Source: Cololabis saira (Eukaryota; Chordata; Actinopteri; Beloniformes; Belonidae). From it: a stretch of DNA of 64,000 nucleotides. The translations under genes were made by a program, and so were the position numbers. How positions within the stretch are numbered: position 1 is the first letter of the stretch; every line of letters starts with the position of its first letter. Below, piece by piece: positions 13,301 through 25,800 of this stretch. The notes beneath the pieces were generated by a model. The model had not been told where the DNA came from, made no database searches, and was given only the letters and a program-made list of their open reading frames with translations. The stretch lies in the NCBI RefSeq assembly GCF_033807715.1, contig NC_084607.1:850001-914000 (forward strand), written 5' to 3'.

Positions 13301-16300
13301 GTGTGTATCAAAACAAGTGTGTGTAACTGTAGTTTGTCCAAGTGCTGTTGCCGTATTTTGCTTTCCAAGATGGCCGACGATGTTGGACGCGACTGCGCAT
13401 GTGTGACTCAGATAGGGTAGCGACTCAAATCAGGTAGTGACAGGGGGGGTTAGCGGCACCGCGGGAGGTGCAGCTAGCCGCTAACCTCCCCGCGGCGCTG
13501 CTAACCCCCGCCACCTCGGCCTGGACCGCAGGGTCAGCCGGGACCAGCATGTTTACGGGCCGTTGGACCAGAACCTGCTGCTTGGCCGTAACGCTGCCAC
13601 TTCCTGTCTGGCCGCTCTGCATCCTGTTTTTTTAAGGCGACTTTTTCGCATGAGATTATTATGTAGATCAAGAAACTACTCAATTTTTAGTATGTACAAA
13701 ATTAATTTACAAGTCTACTTAATCTTTGCATTTAAAGTAACTTCTCTGCTCCCAGTCTTGCCACCAATATGGCGGCGTCGTTGACGTCCGGCTCAGCGCT
13801 CGATGTCTACGTGTAAATGTTTATGGTCCGGCCGCTGTGCATGGAGGACGCTCTGCATCCGCTAGCGCTACCGCTGACCCCCCGTGACCCCATGACCCCC
13901 ATCGTGACCTCTGACCTTGTTGTTGTCGTTGCAGCCGGCGACCGCAGCAGCGTTAGCAGCACCGGCAGCGCCGCTAGCATCCGCAGCACCCGCAGCGCCG
14001 GCAGCGGCCAGAGCACCGAGAGCAGCAGCAGCACCGCCGTCACCGGAGCCGCGCTAGCGCTAGCGGTAGGTCGCCACGGCAACCACCACACAAGCCCCGG
14101 CAACCACCACACACATTTTGACTTATTCTCAAAATTTAGACTTTTTTCGCGAAATTTCGACTTTTTTCTCGAAATTTTCGCCGTTTTTTCGACATTTCGA
14201 CTTTTGTCTAGAAATGTTTCTGGATTTTTCTCATCACTGCTGTTGTTTTGTGCAGACGGCGCCCCCTGCTGCCGACGCCGACCCGGGACCCCCGGACCCC
14301 CCCGGAGGTTCGTTCCACCTATTTGATTTGATTAATTATTTTTTTTTTTTTTTTACAGTTCATTTATTTTATTTATATATTGATTAATTATTAATTTTAT
14401 TAAATTAATTTTAGTTATATATTTTTGGATTTATCACCTTTTTTCTTTATTAGATAAATTAGGAACGTTTCCTTGTTTAAAACGAAGCAGCAGTTTGTCC
14501 TTCAAAATAAAAGTCCCTGAACCCTGAACTCCCAGCATGCATCAGCCCAGTCTCCCAGCATGCATCAGTCTCCCAGCATGCATCAGTCTCCCAGCATGCA
14601 TCAGTCTCCCAGCATGCATCAGTCTCCCAGCATGCATCAGCCCAGTCTCCCAGCATGCTTCAGTCTCCCAGCATGCATCAGTCTCCCAGCATGCATCAGT
14701 CTCCCAGCATGCTTTAGTCTCCCAGCATGCATCAGTCTCCCAGCATGCATCAGACTCCCAGCATGCATCAGTCTCCCAGCATGCATCAGTCTCCCAGCAT
14801 GCATCAGACTCCCAGCATGCATCAGTCTCCCAGCATGCATCAGTCTCCCAGCATGCATCAGGACTGACGTGTCTGTCCTTGTCCTGCAGGGTTGACGCCG
14901 CGCCGCCAGCCCGTCTCGCTGCAGCGATCAGAACCAGCTAGCTTCTCCCAGCAGTTCATCCGACCCCAGCAGCTGCTGGAGGGGAAGGTGAGTTCAGGAT
15001 CCAGCTAGCAGCTAGTTCAAGCTAGCTCCAGGATCCAGCTAGCACCTAGCTCCAGCTAGCACCTAGCTCCAGCTAGCACCTAGCTCCAGCCAGCGGCTAG
15101 TTCAAGCTAGCTCCAGCTAGCAGCTAGCTCCAGGTAGCTCCAGCTAGCACCTAGCTCCAGCTAGCGGCAAGTTCAAGCTAGCTCCAGCTAGCGGATAACT
15201 CCAGGTAGCTCCAGCTAGCAGCTAGTTCAAGCTAGCTCCAGCTAGCGGCTAACTCCAGGTAGCTCCAGCTAGCAGCTAGCTCCAGGTACCTCCAGATAGC
15301 AGCTAGCTCCAGCTAGCAGCTAGCTACAGCTAGCAGCAGCTCCAGGTTTAATTGTTTAACTGTTGAATTAGCATCCCCATTAGCTCCAGCATGACTGCAG
15401 CTATCCTTCCTGGGGTCGCCAACATTTTATATATAATACATTTCCACTTTTAGTCCCCCGAAGCCGGCCCCTCGTACCCCGAGGGCGACCCCCCCAAACT
15501 GTCTCGCCGAAACCCAACAGGAAGTCGGCCATTTTCAATTAATGGTGTAATTTTGGAGCAATTTATGCCATTCCTTCGACAGTTAATTCAGCCCGAACCG
15601 TAACGTGCACCCAGGTGTGTTATACATCAAAATGTGCGTCTCCATCCTGCGACTACACGCATTACTTTTCTCTTTGAAAAGTGTTACCGTGGCGACGCTA
15701 GACGCCAAAAAGTGCGCCCCCCCTTCATCTGATTGGTCCATATTTGATAGTTCCCCAAAAGTCACCAAATTTTACATGCAAGCCAGGCCTGGCGATAAAT
15801 TTGATATTTCATGGTTTGAATTAATGGGCGTGGCCTAACGGCTCAACAGCGCCCCCTAGAAAACTTTTATCTGCCATAACTTTTGAATGGTTTGACATAG
15901 GAATCAGCATCACCCACGACTCTCTATCAAACCATTCAAAAGTTATGGCAGAGAAAAGTATTCTAGGGGGCGCTGTTGAGCCGTTAGGCCACGCCCATTA
16001 ATGCAAACCATGAAATATCAAATTTATCGCCAGGCCTGGCTTGGTGATAAACATCAGACTCGGTATTGAGTCCTTGACCATAATTGGTGAAAATTAGCCC
16101 CGCCCCTTCTTCTGATTGGTTGTTCCTTTTTTCTGCTATAACTTTTGAATGGTTTGACATAGAGAGTCGTGGGTGGTGTCATTTCTGATATGCTTATGGG
16201 GGCGGTGGCCGTGAGTGCGAGGGCCCGTTCATCGCTGCTTGCAGCTTTAATTGATTTTGCTTTTGCAATAAATTTAAGTTTTTCCCAACTCCTGCAGTTC

Positions 16301-16538
16301 ACTTCATTCACAACATTCAGAGAAGTGAGAACCAAACACCAACCAAAGTTTCTGTGTCTCCAGGACGGAGAGGCCTTTTATAATAAATGAATCTAGTAGG
16401 TAAATACATGTAAATGTTTCCAGGACGGGGAGGCGATCCACCAGTGGCTGAGTGAGTTCCAGCTGCAGCAGTACACGGAGAACTTCCTCAGGGCTGGATA
16501 TGATGTTCTGACCATCAGCAGGATGACGCCTGAGGTGA

Positions 16539-16576
<38 letters not shown>

Positions 16577-19500
16577 CTAAGTTAAAGTCTTACCTGAACC
16601 TGTCTCTCTCTAGGACCTGACGGCCGTGGGCGTCACCAAACCCGGACACCGGAAGAAAATCTCCATGGAGATCGGCCAGCTGGAGCTCCCTGATTGGCTG
16701 CCGGAGTTCATCCCCGTAAGTTAGCGCTACGCTAACGCTAACGCCCCCTGACTCCGCCTGGTCGGAATTCTCAAAATAATAGTTCAAATTGTGACTTTTT
16801 TCTCAACATTTCAACTTTACTCAGAAAAATTTGGACTTTTTTCCCGACATTTTGACTTTAATCTCAACATTTTGACTTTTTTCGCAAAATTGTATTTCAA
16901 CTTTATTCTCGAAATTTCACCTTTTTTCTCAACATCTCAACTTTATTCACAAAATTTTAACTTTTTTCTTGACATTTCGCCTTTTTTCTCAAAATTGTAC
17001 TTCAACATTAATTTCGACATTTCAACTTTTCTCAACATTTCAACTTTATTCATGAAATTTTGACTTTTTTCTCAACATTTCCACTTTACTGACCGGTTTA
17101 GACCAGTTTAGACCGGTTTATCTCTGAATCCTGACCGGTTTAGACCGGTTTATCTGTTAATCCTGACCGGTTCAGACCGGTTTAGACCGGTTTAGACCGG
17201 TTTAGACCGGTTTATCTCTGAATCCTGACTGGTTTAGACCGGTTTATCTCTGAATCCTGACCGGTTTAGACCGGTTTAGACCGGTTTAGACCGGTTTATC
17301 TCTGAATCCTGACTGGTTTAGACCGGTTCAGACCGGTTCAGACCGGTTTATCTGTTAATCCTGACCGGTCTAGACCGGTTTAGACCGGTTCAGACCGGTT
17401 TAGACCGGTTTATCTGACCGCTGCGTCTCTCCGGCAGGCCGACCTCAGCGAGTGGCTCGGAGCGATCGGACTCCCCCAGTACCAGCAGCAGCTAACGGAG
17501 AACGGCTACGACTCCATTAGCATCGTCAAGGACCTGAGCTGGGAGGACCTGCAGGAGATCGGCATCACGCGGCTGGGTAAGAACCGGGTCCTGGGGGTCT
17601 GGGTCTGGGTCTGGGTCTGGTTCTGGGGGTCTGGGTCTGGGTCTGGGTCTGGTTCTGGGGGGGGGGACTGGTTCCTGGGAGGACCTGCAGGAGATCGGCA
17701 TCACGCGGCTGGGTAAGAACCGGTTCCTGGGGGTCTGGGTCTGGGTCTGGGTCTGGTTCTGGGGGTCTGGGTCTGGGTCTGGGTCTGGTTCTGGGGGGGG
17801 GGACTGGTTCCTGGGAGGACCTGCAGGAGATCGGCATCACGCGGCTGGGTAAGAACCGGTTCCTGGGGGTCTGGGTCTGGGTCTGGGTCTGGTTCTGGGG
17901 GTCTGGGTCTGGGTCTGGGTCTGGTTCTGGGGGGGGGGACTGGTTCCTGGGAGGACCTGCAGGAGATCGGCATCACGCGGCTGGGTAAGAACCGGTTCCT
18001 GGGGGTCTGGGTCTGGGTCTGGGTCTGGTTCTGGGGGTCTGGGTCTGGGTCTGGGTCTGGTTCTGGGGGGGGGGGCTGGTTCTGGTAAGAACCGGGTCCT
18101 GGGGGTCTGGGTCTGGGTCTGGAGGGGGGTCTGGGTCTGGTTCTGGAGGGGGGGCTGGTTCTGGTAAGAACCGGTTCCTGGGGGTCTGGGTCTGGTTCTG
18201 GGGGGAGGGGGGGGATTCCTGGGAGGACCTGCAGGAGATCGGCATCACGCGGCTGGGTAGGACCAATGTTTGTTGACGATATTTAGTCCGAATTTTGGTT
18301 TACGACGATTTTTAGTCCGAATTTTTGTTGACTATATTTTTAGGCAGCACGGTGGCTTAGTGGTTAGCACTGTTGCCTCACAGCAAGAAGGTCCCCGGTT
18401 CGACTCCCAGGCCCGGCAAGGGGCCTTTCTGTGTGGAGTTTGCATGTTCTCCCCGTGCTTGCGTGGGTTTTCTCCGGGTACTCCGGCTTCCTCCCACAGT
18501 CCAAAAACATGCATATTAGGTTAATTGATGATTCTAAATTGTCCGTAGGTGTGAGCGTGAGTGTGGTTGTGAGCATGGTTTGTGTGTCTATATGTGGCCC
18601 TGTGATGGACTGGTGACCTGTCCAGGGTGTAACCCCTGCCTCTCACCTAAAATGAGCTGGGATAGGCTCCAGCAGACCCCCGTGACCCCGCAAGGGATAA
18701 AGCGGGTAAGATAATGAATGAATGAATGAATGAATATATTTAGTGTGAATTTTCGTTGACGATATTTAGTCTGAATTTTTGTTTATGACAATATTTTGTT
18801 TGAATTTTGGTTGACAACGATATTTAGTCTGAATTTTGGTTAACGATGATATTTAGTCAGAATTTTTCGTTGACGATATTTAGTCATACTTTTCCTTGAT
18901 GACGATATTTAGTCAGAATTTTCGTTGACGATATTTAGTCCAAATTTTCCTTGACGATATTTAGTCTGAATTTTGTCTGTGCTCTCATGGAGACAGACGG
19001 GCGAGGGAACGAGCAGAAAGAAAGACCGGGATTAATTCAAAGAGGAATGAGTGTAAACATGATCGCAGAATTATTAAATTAAAAATCGGAATAAACCAGC
19101 CATTTACTTCGGAATTAAGTTTAATTCGGAATGGCCATTTTCATTTGGAATTAGGTGTTTACATGGTCATTTTTACTCATTTAAGTCGGATTTCATTTTA
19201 ATTCTGAATTAAAGAGGGATTAAACTTCCCTCCTAGCTGGCTCGCCAAGTGCATTCCAGGCGCAGCATTTCAACACTTTTGAGTAAATATCAGTAATATG
19301 CGTTAATTTGGACGTAGCCACACGGCACTTCCTGCCGTTGGGAGGGGGAGTTGTTACTGACGGTTCCCGTTTCTCCGCAGGTCACCAGAAGAAGCTGATG
19401 CTAGCGGTGAAGAAGCTGTGCGACGTCCACCGCGCCGCCGTCCTGCAGGGGGAGTCGGGCACCGGCACGCTGCGGCGTAAAGCCCCCGGGGCCCCCGTAG

Positions 19501-22500
19501 GGGCCGCCGTGGGGCCCCCTGGGGCCCTGCACCTGGTGGCCATCGAGGCCGGCGACGGCGACGGCTCGGCGCCGCACACGCCCAAGATGCTGAGCTTCCA
19601 GGACAGCGAGCTGAGCACCGAGCTGCAGACGGCCATGGCCGGCCCCTACGGGCCCCCCGGGGCCCCCGAGGCCCCCGCAGGGGCCCGGTTCAGCCCCCGC
19701 GGCTGGTCCCAGGACGGCCACACGTTAGCCTCCGTTAGCCCCCGCGGCTGGTCCCAGGACGGCCCAGACACTCGGGAGAGGAACCTCCCGGAGGGCCGGG
19801 ACCCGCGCCCGCTGAAGCAGGTGCCGCTGGGAACCGCCACCGTGTTCAAGTACCCGGCGGTCGCCGCTAAACCCGCGCCGCCGCTGTCCGGCTCGCCGCG
19901 CGGCTTCAGCTACCTCCACGCCCGCTGCGGCTCCGCGGAGCCGGCCGCGCCGCCCAAACGGCGCTGCCAGAGCGCGACGCGCTACGCCCTCTCCGACGGC
20001 GAGCCCGACGAGGACGACGACGACGAGCTGGCCGTGCCGCCGGGCAACGTGCCGTCGTACGCCACGCTGAGCCGCCGGCCCGGCCGCGGCCCCGAGAAGG
20101 GCGGCGGCGCGGTGGGACGCAGCCAGTCCTTCGCGGTGCGCGCCCGGAGGAAGGGGCCGCCGCCGCCCCCGCCCAAGCGGCTAAGCTCGGTTAGCAGCAC
20201 CACCAGCGGCGAGCTGAGCGACGGCAGCACCTCCTCGTCCTCTGGCGCCGGCGTGGTGACCGACAGCCCCGGCAGCGTGAGGTAGGAATGATATTTTACC
20301 GTTCACGATAAACCGTCAAAAAAATTCCCCACGGTAAGAATTTGTATCTCACGGTAAAAATTATAAATTCCCGTTGATGACGTTTTTTTTAAATTCAAGA
20401 TCTTTTTATTGTAATTTTCACAAAGTAAAAAAGGTGAAATGCTGCATGTCAATTACAAATATTTTGAGTAGGCATGGGCATGTTAATCATAGCATACACC
20501 AGTGTACAGAATATAAAAAACAATTAAACAGTATGAAAAAATATAAAATAGTAACAAAAACAAACTACAGACCAAACTAATCCCTCCCCTGTCACTGCCA
20601 GATTACTAATCACAATATGAGGTCATTCTAACATCAAAAGCCTGCACTAGGAATACAAAAGAAATATGAAGTATAGTTCACAGGGTCTGGAATGCTTCTA
20701 GAAAAGGTCCCCACACTTTCTGGAACTTATTTGATTTCTGAAGCGAGTATCTAATTTTCTCCAGTTTTAAGCAGGACATGATGTCTTCCAGCCATTGTGC
20801 ACGAGTAGGAGGGAAGGGATCCTTCCACCTGAACAGAATTGCCCGACGAGCCAAAAGGGAGGCAAAAGACAAAGTGTGCCCCTGTGCAGTGGTTAACTTC
20901 CTTCCTCCCTCCATGACCCCAAACAGGGCAGTCAGTGGGTTTGGTTCTAATCTGATTTTAAGCACCAGAGAGAGAGTATGAAATACTTCCATCCAGTACT
21001 TGTTTAGACATGGGCAGGACCAGTACATGTGGATGAGAGAGGCTTCGGCTACTTTACATCTTACACAGTATGGACTAATATCTGGGTACATGGAGGATAA
21101 CTTTGCTTTGGAAATGTGAGCCCTGTGTACCACTTTGAACTGAATTAAGCAGTGACGTGCGCACAGGGAGGTTGTATTAACCAGTTTGAGTATGGACTCC
21201 CAGGTATCCTCTGATAAGGGAAGCCCTAAGTCCTGCTCCCATGCTGCTTTGAGTTTATCTGTAGGGGCACTCCTAAGATCCAGCAACATGCCATAGAAAG
21301 ACGAAATGAGCCCCTTTTTGAATGGGTCTGTGGCAAGAACTTTGTCAACTGTGGTCAAGCCTATCGATGCACCAGGGCTGGGTGTCTGGGAAAGAACAAA
21401 ATGTCTAGCCTGAAGATACCTAAAGAAATGTGATTTTGGAAGGCTGAATTTACTACTTAACTGCTCAAAAGATGCCACGTGCCGTCTATGAACATATCTC
21501 TAAAACGAATCATACCCCTCCTGTGCCATTCCTGGAAGGTGGGGTCCTCAAGGGATGGTTTGAAAGAGTGATTTGATGCAATGGGGCTAAGAAGAGAGAA
21601 GCTGTGAAAACCAAAAAACTTCCTAAATTGGGCCCAAATTCTAAGAGAATGTTTAACCACTGGGTTTTTGATTGATTTAAGTGAAGGAAGTGGAAGTGAG
21701 GAGCCGAGTAGGGCAGGAATTGACAGGTCATCAGTTGGATGTAACTCCATCGCCACCCAGTCAGGGCGGTCAGCGCCGTCGCAGTAGAAGGACCAGAATG
21801 CAAGGCAGCGCAGGTTAGCAGCCCAATAGTAATAACGAAAGTTTGGGAGGGCCAGACCACCTGCAGACTTTATTTTTTGAAGGTGAGTCTTGTTCAAACG
21901 TGGCCGTTTACCCCGCCATAGGTATGAAGATATAACTGAGTCAAGGGACTGGAAAAAAGAACCAGGAATAAAGAGTGGTAAGGTCTGGAAAAGGTACAAA
22001 AATTTAGGTAAAATGGTCATTTTAACTGAATTGATGCGACCCACAAGAGACATTGACAGGGGTGACCATTGTGTAAGGGTTTGTTTGGTCTCATTTAACA
22101 ATGAGATAAGATTCTCTTGGAGCAGGTCTTTGTGTTTCCTTGTCACAGATATGCCTAAATAGGAGAATTTGTCATTTGCGATTTTAAAGGGAAAATTGGA
22201 AAGGTCTAAAGCATGCGATTCGAGATTGGTAGGGAAAAGCTCACTTTTGCTGAGATTCAGTTTATAGCCTGAGAGTTTCCCAAACTGACTGAGAAGTGAC
22301 AGCGCAGGGGGTAATGAGGCCAGAGGGTGAGAGATGAAAAGCAAGAGGTCATCGGCATAAAGCGAGACCTTATGTTCCCTGCCACCTCTCCAGATACCGG
22401 ACACATCCTCACAAGATCGGAGCGCTGTGGCAAGCGGTTTGATAGCCATGTCAAAAAGCATGGGACTAAGGGGGCACCCCTGACGGGTTCCACGATGCAG

Positions 22501-22779
22501 ATTAAATGGTTTTGACCGTTGAGAGTTAGTACGAATTGAGGCTGTTGGGTGTAAATAGAGAAGTTTAATCCACAGAGCAAAGTTCGGACCAAAACCAAAC
22601 CTGTCCAGCACAGCAAAGAGATAATCCCATTCGACGCGGTCGAATGCTTTCTCCGCATCCAGAGAGACAACGCATTCAGGGATAGCCTCAGAGGCAGAGT
22701 AGATAATATTGAACAGTCGCCTTGTGTTGAAGTAAGACTGCCTACCTTGATGACGTTTTTGTGTAAAACTGATTTATGA

Positions 22780-22867
<88 letters not shown>

Positions 22868-25800
22868 AATGAGCTAGATCAGGAGTCGGCCATCCAAAAT
22901 GTTTTAGATCCATATTGGACCAAAAACACAAAAAACAAATATGTCTGGAGCTGCAAAAAATGAAAAGTCTTGTATCAGAATTAGAATGAAGAAACACATG
23001 CTGCATTTTTCTATATTAGTTAGAACTGGGGGAGATTTTTTTTTTCATTATGCACTTCGAGAAAAAAGTCAAATGTTGAGAAAAAAGTTGAAATGTTGAG
23101 ATTAAAAAAGAAAGGAAAAAGGAAGAAAAAAAGGAAAAAAAACGGAAAAAAGAAAAAAAGAAGGAAAGAGAAAAAAAAGAAAAAAATTCGAAAAAAAAGT
23201 AAAAAAGTAAAAAAAAGGTCAAACATTTTTGAAAAAGCTCCAGGAGCCACTAGGGCGGCGCTAAAGAGCCGCATGCGGCTCTGGAGCCGCGGGTTGCCGA
23301 GCCCTGAGCTAGAAAGAAAGAAGGAAATGAGAAAGAAAGAAAGAAAAATTCCCGTTGATACGTGTTTGTGTAACAAACATGGCGGATCTGAGAGCGAGGA
23401 GTCATTACAGTTTTTTATCAATTCAATGTAATTGGTGTAGTTTAGTATTTAGTTTCTTTTAGAGCAGTGATTTGGCTCCAAAGACTGAATGTGGTGATAG
23501 ATTTATAGTTACAAAGATGGACTTGAATTGGTATTTTTTTATCGTCATTTTTATCGTTATCGGGATAAATGCCAGAAATTATCGTGATAAATGTTTTTGC
23601 CCGTCCCTAGCGTGAGGAGCATCGCGGCGTCCCTGGAGGGCCCGGCCCCCGCGGCCCCCCCGCCGGAGCCCCCCCGGCCCCCTGACCCCCCCGGGGCCCG
23701 GAGGCGGGTCCAGAGCGAGTGCGTCCCCGACCGGGCCGTGGCCGAGCCGGACCGGGGCCCAAAGTCGGACTCGGAGGAGGACGAGTCGCGGGGCGGGGGG
23801 GCCCTGGGGGGGGGCCCTGGAGGGGTCGGCGTCCCCCCAGAACAGCTCCGGCGAGTGCATCCCCTTCGCCGAGGAGGGAAACCTGACCATCAAGCAGAGG
23901 CCCAAGGCCCCGGGGCCCCCCCGGGCCGAGGCCGTGCTGGAGCCCCCCCAGGCCGGGGCCGACCCGGCGTCCCCCGAAACACCGGCCCTGGAGGTGCCCG
24001 AGTTCAACCTGAAGGAGTCGGACACGGTGAAGCGCCGACACAAACACAAGGACAAGGAGGAGGCCGGGGATTCCCTGGCCGGGGATTCCCTGGCCGGGGA
24101 CTCCCCCACTGCGCTAGGAGTAGGCGAGGCTAGCGCAGAGGCTAGCGCCGAGACGCCGGCACCGGTCAAACCTCCTCCGTCCCCGAAGCCGGCCATCGCC
24201 CCAAAACCCATCCGGACCAGCATCCTGGCGGCGCAGGGTGAGAGTTTTCTCTACATTGTATTTCAACATTAATCTCGAAATTTCGACTTTATTCACGAAA
24301 TTTCGACTTTATTCTTAAAATTGTATTTCAACATTAATCTCGAAATTTCGACTTTATTCACGAAATTTCGACTTTATTCTTAAAATTGTATTTCAACATT
24401 AATCTTGAAATTTCGACTTTATTCACGAAATTTCGACTTTATTCTTAAAATTGTATTTCAACATTAATCTTGAAATTTCGACTTTATTCACAAAATTTCG
24501 ACTATTCTTAAAATTGTATTTCAACATTAATCTCGGCTGGTCTTGTAGTCCTCCCTGGTCTAAGTTTGTTCTGTCTCTTCTCTGCAGGACTTCCGTCCCC
24601 CACGGTGACCGTCAGCGCCGTCCAGAGCGTGGCCTTCTCCTCCCCGCCCTCGCCGGCTCCCCCGGGTCGTGGATCCCCAGTTCGGGGGTCGCCGGCCCGG
24701 GGGGGTTCCCCTGCCCGGGGATCCCCAGTTCGAGGGTCCCCGGTTCCATCCCCGACCCCCCAGAGACACCAGGGCCTCGTCCCCGAGGCGTCCACCGGGA
24801 CGGAGATCGTCCACCAGAGATTCGACCAGACCAGCCCCTCCCTGGCGCCGGCCCGGGGGGGTTCCCCGGTCCGGGGGTCGCCGGTTCGGGGGTCGCCGGC
24901 CCGGGGGGGTTCCCCGGCATTGGGGGGTTCCCCGGCCCGGGGTTCCCCGGCTCGGGGGTCCCCAGTTCGGGGGTCGCCGGCCCGGGGGGGTTCCCCGGTT
25001 CCATCCCCGACCCCCCAGGGTCTCGTGGTCCACCAGAGACTGGACCAGACCAGCACGTCCCTGGCGGCGGCCCTGAAGGCCGTGGAGAGGAAGCTGGAGG
25101 ACTCGTCGTCTGACGGGTGAGAAGGTTCCCGGTTCTTCTCACTCCTGTTTAACGTCCAGATTAAAGTTGAAATACAATTTCGAGAAAAGGGAGAGATAAT
25201 AACTAGACAATTTCCTCGCAGAAATTTCGAGAGTGCCACGGCGGGCTGCTGCACATTTGTGTACATTTTGCAAGCAATAAAGGTGAAGGACTCAATACCG
25301 AGTCCAATGACACCACCCATGTCTCTCTATGTCAAACCATTCAAAAGATATTTGACTATAACATATCAACCAATCAGAAGAAGGGGCGGGGCTAATTTTT
25401 ATATATAATATACAAATGTAAATATTTATATGTATAATAATAATATACATATATATCCCATGAAATGGTTCCCAGCAGGACTGGGGATCATGTAAGGTCA
25501 AAAGGTCAGGGTTCAGATTTCTCCATTTTCCAGGTTATATTATATGAAGTCTGTACTGACTGGGTCATGTGACCAGTTCTGGGTCAGTCTAATCAGTCAA
25601 CAGCTGAGCTCTGGTTGCTAGGGGCAACAAGAACCTCGAACCTGAGGTTCCGGGTTCGCTGTGAGAAAACGCCAGCTTTTGCCTTGTGACAAGTTCTCAA
25701 ATAACTCCGATTTTTGAGACAACCATAGCTCCTAGTGGAAAAACAAAGACATCGTGAGAGACACAGAACCCGGCACATTCTGACAATCTTAATTTTATTC

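Larger units (their letters stand above)
20283..23609 (+). mobile_element. hAT element inside a caskin2 coding exon, acting as an intron
   Basis: The element begins TAGGAATGATATTTTACCG and ends GCCCGTCCCTA, imperfect terminal inverted repeats of a non-autonomous hAT type (compare TAGGGACGGGC). It is flanked by perfect octamers GCGTGAGG at 20275-20282 and 23610-23617. The duplicated bases together with the element ends create GT at 20282-20283 and AG at 23609-23610. Its own sequence is about 350 bp (20283-20380 and 23360-23609); the rest is a later LINE and a further hAT. No transposase is present. Confidence 0.8.

Noticed and set aside
14537..14941. 134-codon frame of repeated [11 protein letters not shown]
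   Set aside because: The 18-bp minisatellite keeps the frame open in all phases; it is intronic between two well-supported caskin2 exons.
16534..17437. An extra SAM-like exon between SAM1 and SAM2
   Set aside because: Only the minisatellite and TTTCGAC repeats are present; the exon phases on both sides join directly with no gap in the family alignment.
18343..18420. A tRNA gene, suggested by A and B boxes
   Set aside because: The cloverleaf is incomplete, and the boxes are followed by a long conserved SINE body with an AATG tail.
22327..22515. Small + strand frames over the LINE
   Set aside because: The reverse-transcriptase motifs are all on the minus strand; the + frames are shadows.
24508..25320. 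Antisense 270-codon frame across the RGSP exon
   Set aside because: It is a shadow of the GC-rich coding repeat; the + strand reading has the CASKIN match and correct splice phases.
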